DNA from: Rhizophagus irregularis
Taxonomy: Eukaryota > Glomeromycota > Glomeromycetes > Glomerales > Glomeraceae
Reading direction: 5' to 3'
Length of the DNA: 64,000 nt
Assembly (NCBI RefSeq): GCF_026210795.1
Contig: NC_089456.1
Location: 684,501-748,500, forward strand
In this document: positions 56,114 to 64,000 of the stretch, piece by piece
How positions within the stretch are numbered: the stretch's first letter is position 1
How the letters are laid out: the number at the start of each line of letters is the position of its first letter
Notes under the pieces: model-generated
Databases searched by the model: none
The model's input: only the letters and a program-made list of their open reading frames with translations
Told to the model about the DNA's origin: nothing
Made by a program: the position numbers and the translations under genes

Positions 56114-57061
56114 ATGGAACAAACACCCGAAACTGAGGTATAAGAGTAAAAATATAAAAATATTTTTAATAATCTATAATCAAAAATTCTTACTTTATTA
56201 CTATATTATAGCTCAGGCCCATATATAAGCCTACGTCTAAATATAATTTACAAGATGCGTTAGGATTAAAAAATGAAAAGCAACGCTGGCTTGCTTATTT
56301 GGTAACTATTTATTAATTTTTAATAAAAGATAAAAATTGTTTTTTAATAGTAAATTTTTGTAATAGGAGATAATGCGAGAATGTCTCTACGAAAAGAATG
56401 TAGATTTTACCGCCGATTATAGGAGTCAAAAGCATACAATAACTGCACAAATAGTTCGTTCTGTAAATATTAAATTTTAATTTTCGTCATTTCTTTTTTT
56501 TTTGAAGTATACTAAAAATTATTATATTATAGTTTAAAAAAAAGGCTCCTGACTTCCCTATAACCGCAGCCGATTGGGCTGTAAAGGAGATGCTTGTTAG
56601 TACTATACAAAATAAACGTAAGTTAATAATAACTTTATTTATACCTAGTTGGTTTATAGTAGAAATTAATTATTTCATTTTATTTATAATAGGCTATTAT
56701 CTGAAAAAAAAAAAATGAATTAGAAAATAATTTAAGAGTTCCACCACAAAATTCTCCAGCATTACAGGACCGTCCTCCACCATCTCCTCAAGCACAACAA
56801 GATCCTCCTTCTCCAGTTGAGCCTTCTGATGAACAAGTTCAGATCCGGCCTCCAGTTGAGCCTTCTGATGAACAAGTTCAGATCCGGCCTCCAGAACCAC
56901 GTACTGATGAACAAGTTCAGGTCCGGCCTCCAGAACCACGTACTAATGAAAAAGTTCAAAGTGATCCTCCAAAAAGGGTCCGGAAACAACGTGTAAATGA
57001 CAAAGAAAATCAAAATAATGTCCCCAAAAAAAGAGGAAGAAAAGCAAAATCAAGTAAATAA
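56114..57061 (+). CDS. Accessory gene of CACTA element C, five exons, AT-hook-like end
   Basis: Exon 1 (56114-56137) encodes MEQTPETE. Exon 2 encodes RPIYKPTSKYNLQDALGLKN, exon 3 IMRECLYEKNVDFTADYRSQ and exon 4 KKKAPDFPITAADWAVKEML. Exon 5 starts near 56693. All borders are GT-AG. Exon 5 has an A12 run (56704-56715) that ends the frame; the strongly coding-like continuation is in another frame: NELENNLRVPPQN, four 13-residue repeats (EPSDEQVQIRPPV type) and a basic AT-hook-like end (VPKKRGRKAKSSK). A minor-groove DNA-binding helper protein is plausible. Confidence 0.65.
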
Positions 57062-57449
57062 ATAAACTTGATCTCGGAGATGACAATTTCTTCGTTCTTG
57101 TATAAAACGAATCATACATAGTTTTGACTTAATTAGTTCAATAAATCTTGTTATGATAAACTATTGGTTAATTCATCTTCTCATACACTATATCAGTATT
57201 CGGCATTTCATTCGAATTAAATTAAAAATTTGAAGACGTTTAGATTACCTCCGCATAAATAATTTGAATTGTGTAACGCGTAATTTGTCCACGCCTCATT
57301 ACGCAATGTTTAATTGTTCTAATCATTAATAAATAATCTACACACTATAAATTACTTTGATAAGAAATTTTACACATTTAATCTTTTTTGTTCTAAAAAA
57401 TCGCTTAAATCTTATAAATACCTTTCCCTTCAATTATGATAACTTACAA
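57062..57449. other. Spacer, no gene recognised
   Basis: AT-rich; the right end of element C should lie here, but no terminal repeat could be matched. Confidence 0.4.
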
Positions 57450-57962
57450 ATGAAGATGGTTCACAAAAGAAGTCAAAATAAATTACAAGAACGAAAAAAT
57501 AAATCCTTTTCGAATAATAAAAGAAAAAGAGATAAGGTGAGTGAACACTTGAGAACCGCCTAGAGTGGTTACTAGGTTCGCCCGTAGTTTTTCAGATCTT
57601 TTAGATAGCTTTTTTTATTTTTTTCTTCTATTTTTTATTTTTTTATTTTTTTATTTTTTTTTGGAGGGTTTAATAAAAGATGGAGTATATAATTGTATTC
57701 GGTTGTTATCTGGTTTCTAATTAAAAAATTGGTTTAGGTCAACTCTTTAAACGAAACAATTGAAAATAAAGATAAAGGTAATTATAAATTATTATTGTAT
57801 AAATAATATATATCAATTACTAACATTTATTTAGAAATTACACAATTAAAACGGCAAAAAACATTTGCCGTTGAATTATATCAACAAAAGTTAAACCAAA
57901 TAATAGAAATAGAAAATAAATTAGAAAATGAAACTATTAAATTGCAAATGTATAGAAAATGA
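57450..57962 (+). CDS. Small basic coiled-coil (bZIP-like) protein, three exons
   Basis: Exons 57450-57536, 57738-57777 and 57835-57962, GT-AG, phases consistent. The product (about 85 residues) begins MKMVHKRSQNKLQERKNKSF with a basic region (NNKRKRDK). A coiled coil follows: SLNETIENKDKEITQLKRQK ... LNQIIEIENKLENE, and it ends MYRK before TGA. The layout (MV-x-x-RSQ, basic stretch, first intron, coiled coil) mirrors the next gene, 0.7 kb downstream on the same strand. It lacks the canonical N-x7-R of bZIP proteins, so DNA binding is uncertain; dimerisation is likely. Confidence 0.6.
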
Positions 57963-58636
57963 ATAATTTTGTTAATAAATTATATGTTATTATAATTCAG
58001 TTCTCCCAACTATTCTGTTCCCCAAAGAACTACGTGAAAAATTTTTTTTTTCATGGGAGAAAAAAATGATATGTTCCCATATGAAATAAAAATGATATAT
58101 CTTCCCATACGAAACAAGTTTTGTGAGAAAAAAAATCATTTTTTCACGAGAAAAGGAGTTTGTCAAACAATCCTGTTACATTGAAGATCTGCTACTTTTA
58201 CGTAATTACTAATAGCTCATATTTAATATTTGTATAATTTATAAAATAAAATACGAATACTGACAAAAAGTAAATTTTACTTTCAGTTAACAACCAGATC
58301 GGCATACTGTACTATTCCGATTAAAGTTTCTAGCACGTTGTTTGTAATTAATTTTGTACTTTTCTTTGTCCCCATTTTTCCCATTTCACAAAAAATCTTA
58401 TCGTTCTCGTGTATTTGCTAAAATCCTTCTTTTTGAAACATGTATTTTCTCACGCATTTTTTCCTATATATACAATCCAATTACGTAAAAATTATTTTAA
58501 GTTTTCGTAACGTCTAAAACTGTGGTACTCTCTTTAGGTAAGTCTGCGCTTAACCGGTTGGCTGCTTGGATGGTTTTAGCCTGCCGAGATAGTTTTAATG
58601 ATAGGAATAACTTTTAATTTATATAATAGATTCACG
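57963..58636. promoter_or_regulatory. Intergenic region and 5' leader of the next gene
   Basis: 58020-58160 repeats AAAAATGATATGTTCCCATA-like words with ATGGGAGAAAAAA and CACGAGAAAA (foldback-like). 58520-58620 is less AT-rich (CTCTTTAGGTAAGTCTGCG) and may be a leader with a splice donor. Confidence 0.4.
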
Positions 58637-59250
58637 ATGGTCAGACACCGCTCTCAACGTTCGAAGGAAAAACGAATTGCTCGCATTAAGAGCAAGAGAG
58701 GAAGTGCTCGTCAGGTAGTTGCAGGTGGGTTCCTCTCTATGATATCCTGGGGGCTTAGATTGTTCTAAAGAGGGCTTGTGGACGTTTGTCCTGAAATGAT
58801 CCTGTGGACGTCTTTGGATTGTTCTAAAGGTGACTTGTGGACGTCTGTTCTAAAACGAATCTGTGGACGTCTAAGCGGTATCGGTGTCAACCTAAGATGG
58901 AGAAACCCGCTTGGTCGAGCTGCGCATAGATCAAGTTAACCAATTTTTTTCCCCCATTAGATTACATAAAGGAATTGGAAAAAAAGGTGCAGGAACTTCA
59001 AGAGCAAGTGAATGGTATGGATCGGGCTTACAGAGATGACCAGAGAGAATTGCTGCGTGTACATAATGAATTAAAGAAGGCAGAGAGGAAGTAAGTAATC
59101 AACTTTTTTGCTAATAAGGTTCCTTAAATTAATATAATTTTTCACTTTTATTTTATTAGGATTACTCGTTTAGAAGGGGAGGAAAGGGATGAAGAAGGCC
59201 AAGAAAGAAGACAAAGAAGGGGACAGGGACGAGGGAAAAGGGGAAAATAA
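58637..59250 (+). CDS. Small basic coiled-coil (bZIP-like) protein with RG-rich tail, three exons
   Basis: Exons 58637-58724, 58961-59090 and 59160-59250, all GT-AG with matching phase. The product (about 102 residues) begins MVRHRSQRSKEKRIARIKSK; the stretch SARQVVADYIKELEKKVQEL resembles the hinge and zipper of a bZIP, although the invariant Asn of the basic region is missing. LLRVHNELKKAERKITRLEG continues the coil and the end is RG-rich (RRQRRGQGRGKRGK), as in RNA-binding tails. Intron 1 contains four GTGGACGT words. The open, well-spliced frame argues for a live gene. Likely a nuclear nucleic-acid-binding dimer. Confidence 0.7.
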
Positions 59251-60297
59251 ATTTTTGTATAATGTTATTTATATTCCTAATATATTTTTTCATCTATATG
59301 TTAATAAATATTAATAATATAATATGTTACAAATTGTTTATTATCGTTGTTGTAAGTTGTAAATATTGACGTGCTTGGTAAACTAGTTTTAAGAATGAAG
59401 GATAAAATCTAGCGCAAGAGTAGTGACAATACAAAGTGCAATAAAATTACAGGTATTGCGAATAAAATGACTAAAGAGCCAAAAGACAGAATGAAAAAAA
59501 AGAAAGATATAAATGAATGTAAACGAAAATGATGCAGACCTAACCTGACGTTATACATTATATGTTATACTGTACGAACACTGTTGTGATATTAAAGTCA
59601 ATCAGCAAATATATATATATATTTCAAATAAATCTTAATAAAAAAATCGACGTGTAACTGAATGATAAATTTTCTTTACCTGAAGATTTTTTTAGGTCTC
59701 TCGGTTCGTAAGACGAAAACGTCTAACGTAATGATTCCAATTTATGATCGCATTGCACATTGCGCAAGTTTAATAACCCACCTATTATTTTTTTTATTTA
59801 TTTATTATATATCTAATAATTATTTTTACAAGAGAAAAAAAAATTTTTTGTCAATCCTAACTGTTACATTCTGCTACCATCAAAATTGTCATTTTTTTTT
59901 AGTGAGAAAATTTTTTATTTGCGAAAAAAAAATACCGAATGGGAGAAATGTGGATGTTGCACAGAGTTTAATGTGTCACGCTAAGGTGGTGGAACATCAT
60001 TATTATAACACAATTAAATCTTACCCATTTTTGGTTCATCAAATCCCACTTTGCCATTAAAGTATAAATACACCGCTTCCATTAAAAGATGTAAAGATGT
60101 AATTCAATATCGAATTACATATTACGATTAATATGTCGCAGCAAAAAAGCCATGAAATAGAATTACATATTACGATTAATAAATTTATCAAAAAAAAAAT
60201 TAAAAATTCATTTTTTGGTTTTTCTTCTTTCTCTAATTCTCTTCTTTTTTAAAAAAATACTGAATTCTTTCTACCACCTTTATCGCAATTTTAAAAC
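59251..60297. other. AT-rich spacer
   Basis: No gene I can support; the 132-residue frame at 59662-60060 is Phe/Ile/Lys-rich and typical of random AT-rich DNA. ATTACATATTACGATTAATA occurs twice (about 60114 and 60162). Confidence 0.45.
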
Positions 60298-62566
60298 ATG
60301 GACTCTTTAAGATCAGTAAAAATACCAATTATCCAGCTGCAAAAAAGTATTTTACCTTATAATTTTGATTCTGAAGAACAACCCGAAACAGAACAGCCTG
60401 CAACAGGTTTGCAAAGTTAATTATTTATTTTGTATCTAATTCTAATAAATCAATTAGGCAATTTCTATTTGTACACGGGGTGTTTAAACACGGGTCATAT
60501 TAGTAGATTAAAAACGGCATTCAAAACCTCCTTTAATGCCTTAAGTAAACTTGCAGAGCAGGTGAAAATACATATATTTATCTGTAATATAATAAGAATA
60601 AAAAGTAAAAGAGTATAATGTCGGTAGCATTCAATTTCAAATTAAAAAACAAAAAATTAGTCTATTAAAAATTATATTTATATGACCCGTGTGCAAACAC
60701 CCCGTGTAAACTTAGAAATTTTCAATCAATTAATATCTACTTCAATTTTGAATCAATATTTCATAATTGGATATATTTAAAGATAAACAAGAACCATTGG
60801 TCCTAATAATTTCTCCAAGTGTTACAAGTGACGATGGCTCTTCTGGTTCTCCCAGTGTCGGGGTTGGGGTTTCTGAAACTTTTAGTAATAATGGCACTAA
60901 AAAACCAAATATAAATAATGAATTTTTTGACAATGATGATAGGAATGAAGAACAGGATCATGGTCAAGGTTAGTTTTAAAATTAATATGATTTTGTAGGT
61001 TGTTTCGTCTTTTTCTTTTGTTATTTACAAAAAGTAAATTCTTTTTTTCTTATTTATATTTTATAGATGATCAAGTAAAAGTATTGGATACCAATACTGA
61101 TGATGCTAACGAAGATTTTTGTAAGTTTCAATTTATATCTTATAATCTTAGTAATTTAGAGCAAACAGTAATATTTAAATTTATGTTTATTATTTTCTAT
61201 TTATTGTAATGTATAAGGTTCAACCCAAAAAAATGATAAAAAAAGAACGAAAATTGGTAAATTTTCGCATTTTTTTTCTTACCTTGTTGATTAACAAAAG
61301 AGATACTTACTTTTTGTTATTTTAAATTATATTAGATACCTCGATGCGTAAAAGGGCTAAACCGGGTATTGTATAATTCACAGAAAGTAAACTCTGAAAC
61401 TTGAATTTGAAATAATATATATATTTTTCTTTAGACGAAAAAATATTATTGGCCATTAATAAGATCGGAGGTCCCACAATAGATTCGTTATTATATTCAT
61501 TGAGCAAATTGAAAAATACCGGAGTTAAAAGTGTAACAATGAACTTGGTTAATAATAATATACGACTTATGGATTCCACAGGAACATTAGTGATAAAGCC
61601 AAATCACGTTAACTCCGATGATATAACAATTAATGCCAGTTTTCCTCATTATGATTATAATCAAGCCTCGGATCTCAGCTTCGAGGCAAATATTATCGAA
61701 TTAAAGAAATTCAAAGAATTGGATATGGCAAGTATAAGATTGGCGGAAGATTTGCATAAGCTGCTAGGTTATATTGGTAAATTGCCAAATAATCCACCTA
61801 TACGTGATAGGTCAATCTTCAGTAAAAAAGAAGAGTATAGAGAAGCCCTCATTAGTCATTTGGAAAAGATTAATTCAACACAAGATTTTCAATTATTTCG
61901 TGGTACTCAACGTATTAATTTGATTTCTGATGACAATCAAAAAAGTTGCAGTTCTTTTAAAATTTTACCAATTCGTGTGCAAGAAAAGACTTCATCACTT
62001 ACTGAATTATCCGATGAATTCAAGAAGATTGCAAAAGATTTATCGGAGGATATATTTTTATCCGTAATGGGAGAAGCAAATGAGCAAGGAAATAAAGAAA
62101 TGGCCAGACGCAAGGAACTAAGGTTCCATGTCGGGTTTTTTAAGTCATACATACAATTACAGGCTTTTTGTGAGATAAACTTAAACAGAAAACAATCAGA
62201 GACGACAAAATCTCAAGCAAAAATATTAATTGCTCAATTTTACCCCTTAATTTCTTTACCGAATTTGGAATTGATGCTTCAGAGAGCACCACGTATATAC
62301 AGGTTACTAGAAGTAGCCAATTTTGATTGGCGACTTTTAGATTCTTTCGAAGAATTAAGCGCATGTTTTTTAAGAGTGGAGTAAAGACGGCAATTAACTT
62401 TGAAATATGGATCAATTTGGTCCGTACAGGCAAGCTGATTAGTTATGACGAAGAATTAAAAACTCAAGAAAGAAATAGGGAAAACAAGAGGATTAAAATT
62501 GAAATTATTAAGGAATATTTTGATATTTCAGGGGTTAATTTTGACGAGATGGTTGGTAATGAGTAG
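60298..62566 (+). CDS. Unrecognised protein gene, four exons, MITE in intron 1
   Basis: ATG at 60298 gives MDSLRSVKIPIIQLQKSI. Exons 60298-60408, 60783-60968, 61067-61120 and 61435 onward join through GT-AG introns in consistent phase. The N-terminal 120 residues are Ser/Asn/Asp/Glu-rich and disordered. The large last exon has a folded-looking domain (LLAINKIGGPTIDSLLYSLS ... SVTMNLVNNNIRLMDSTG, then LAEDLHKLLGYIG) and a helical second half (LTELSDEFKKIAKDLSEDIF, KELRFHVGFFKSYIQLQAF). A T6 run at 62366-62371 shifts the frame; the evident continuation ends FDISGVNFDEMVGNE at 62566, while the frame as written stops at 62384. No known domain. Host gene or transposon cargo; undecided. Confidence 0.6.
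60464..60716. mobile_element. MITE in intron 1
   Basis: Ends TCTATTTGTACACGGGGTGT and inverse (ACACCCCGTGTAAACTTAGA), with ACACGGGTCATAT inside both arms; flanked by AATT on each side (60460-60463, 60717-60720). 253 bp, non-coding. Confidence 0.8.
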
Positions 62567-62839
62567 GTATTTATAAATTAACATTATAAGTAATTTAGTA
62601 ATTTTACATGAATAAAAGGCTAAATAATATGCAATCTTTTATTGTTTGCGCATTCTAACATTTGCTAAATAAACTTGCTATAATTGCTATCGTTTACTAT
62701 CATAAATAAATAAATAAATAAATCAATTTGTGGCTTAGCCTATTTTTACATGAAAAAAACTCCGATATGTTATTTATGTATACGTTTTTATGTATTTATT
62801 TAAAAACGTTTTTTTTTAATACATTTATTATTTACATCA
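62567..62839. other. AT-rich spacer
   Basis: Includes a (AAAT)n run near 62704-62722. No gene. Confidence 0.4.
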
Positions 62840-63320
62840 ATTTGTTGTTAATGGTTTGGAACATTGTTCCAGTTGGTTCGATATTTTGTTAAACGCTTCA
62901 TCAGATATAGAATGGAGTACTTTTACATGTAAAAGACGTAGTCCTTGAATTAATTTATCTAAAAAATTAAATGTTAATTAATGATCTAGTTTAAAATTTT
63001 AAATTTATAATATTAAACATACCGTCCCATATTTTATTCTCTTTTTCTGCTGTTATTTCAAATTCCTCAAAACCATCATACTCTTCAGAAGTACCACTTT
63101 CTGTCTCTGAATTATCATTATCATAATTATCAATGATCTTAAAAGGTCCATAATCATAATCATCAAGAATTTGATCATCGCTAAAATAATTGTAATTATT
63201 AGGAAAATGTAAGTTATATTTTTTATTATAAATAATCGATCAATTACCTTTTAGATGTATCTTCTAACACTGAAGGAAATGGAACATCAAAGCTTTGATT
63301 ATTACTGTCACTAAAGTCAT
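62840..63320 (-). pseudogene. 5' fragment of a Tnp2-like CACTA transposase
   Basis: Minus-strand exons SNNQSFDVPFPSVLEDTSKR (about 63310-63248), an acidic exon (LDDYDYGPFKIIDNYDND ... EEYDGFEEF) and IQGLRLLHVKVLHSISDEAF (about 62950-62890) match the 5' exons of copy C at 54900-54370. It stops there, so it is truncated. Confidence 0.65.
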
Positions 63321-63639
63321 ATTATAACAACAATTAGTAAATTAGTAAAAGTAATTTTTACTTTTAGCAATGACAGTACGATATATTAGCTAATATTTTA
63401 GGAGGTATAATGATAATTTTAATTATTCGTAGATAAAGTAAAAAAATTGACTATGCTGATTTTAAATAAGGGCAATTTTAACAAATAAGGGAAGGTTTTC
63501 ACTTTGACAATCTCAATTTAGTGTAGCGAGAGGTCCCTGACAATAGGAGAAATAATGGTAAGACAACAGTAAAACAAAAATTTTAAAAAACTTTCGTCCA
63601 TTGATGAAACTTACCGAAAGTTCATCATTCCAAAAATAT

Positions 63640-64000
63640 GCTTTTCTTTCATATTTAACGCTATACAACTGTTTTTGCAAGTATCATATTTTTGCGGTTT
63701 AAAAGGAATTATGTTATTGATTTTTTTTTCAACTTATAAATTGTTAAATTAGAATTAATATTATCGAGTATTTTGTTAAATGCAATATCGGATATCGAAT
63801 GAAGTACTTTTGTATGTAAAAGGCGTAAGCCTTTGATCAATTCGTCTAAAATAAATAAAAAAAGTAATTAAAAATTGTAATCACAATTATCGATGTAATA
63901 TTAAATATATACCATCGTTTATGTCTTCTATGTCATTAAATTAATTGTCCATTTCTGTAAATTCATCATTCTCTTCAGAAACATCACTTTCAGTTTCCAT
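63640..64000 (-). pseudogene. Another Tnp2-like 5' fragment, continuing off the window
   Basis: Acidic exon (TESDVSEENDEF) from the right edge, KGLRLLHTKVLHSISDIAFN at about 63840-63780 and FKPQKYDTCKNSCIAL at about 63705-63660 match copy C closely. The rest of the gene does not follow. A T9 run at 63721-63729 sits where copy C has T8. Confidence 0.65.

Noticed and set aside
56697-57013. Two minus-strand repetitive frames (EAGSELVHQ and WRPDLNLFI repeats)
   Set aside because: They mirror the 39-bp coding repeat of the accessory gene, which has splice sites and a sensible end on the plus strand.
59662-60060. 132-residue plus-strand frame
   Set aside because: Phe/Ile/Lys-rich composition expected by chance in AT-rich DNA; no splice partners or motif.

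Overview
The window reads as a transposon-rich stretch of a eukaryotic, intron-bearing, strongly AT-rich genome. Short GT-AG introns, Plavaka/Tnp2-type CACTA transposases, a BED-finger hAT, many MITEs, Myb/SANT gene copies and large virus-like insertions recall an arbuscular mycorrhizal fungus such as Rhizophagus. That assignment is inferred from the family profile as I remember it, not from a database search. I see no rRNA, tRNA or CRISPR array and no clear housekeeping gene.

Layout. 1-5.6 kb: tail of a broken Tigger/pogo transposase, a 64-bp perfect palindrome, a CACTGG-ended MITE, a broken zinc-ribbon/VSR-like endonuclease, an integrase fragment, a 50-bp satellite and a small spliced SANT gene. 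6.15-23.32 kb: a Plavaka (CACTA) transposon with inverted ends of about 0.2 kb, a transposase gene on the minus strand and a divergent accessory gene on the plus strand. An 11.0-kb virus-like element (10699-21727) sits inside the first coding exon of the accessory gene, bounded by the 5-bp duplication ATAGC. 24.2-27.36 kb: a hAT transposon with complete ends. 27.86-34.3 kb: an older, MITE-riddled remnant of a second virus-like element with a related gene set. 34.3-40.8 kb: repeats, gene scraps and an intact five-exon SANT gene. 40.8-45.7 kb and 51.6-57.06 kb: two more Tnp2-like CACTA gene pairs, each again a minus-strand transposase with a divergent plus-strand accessory gene. Between them lie a hairpin satellite and a 167-bp tandem repeat. 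57.4-59.3 kb: two small three-exon genes for basic coiled-coil (bZIP-like) proteins, both too short for an ordinary ORF scan. 60.3-62.57 kb: an unrecognised spliced gene with a MITE in intron 1. 62.8-64 kb: 5' scraps of further Tnp2-like genes.

The most unusual object is the 10699-21727 element. It is richer in G+C than its surroundings, tightly packed, and has inverted ends of about 490 bp. It combines DNA-virus functions (SF3 helicase, A32/FtsK-HerA-type packaging ATPase, viral-type zinc ribbon, possible cysteine protease) with retroelement functions (Gag-like protein, retropepsin-like protease, DDE integrase with a C-terminal chromodomain). I see no protein-primed DNA polymerase, double jelly-roll capsid or reverse transcriptase. 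The 27.86-34.3 kb remnant carries homologous Gag, retropepsin, ATPase and integrase pieces, so this looks like a lineage and not a one-off chimera. Most frame shifts in the plain CACTA and host genes fall in A/T homopolymers, so some may be sequencing errors.
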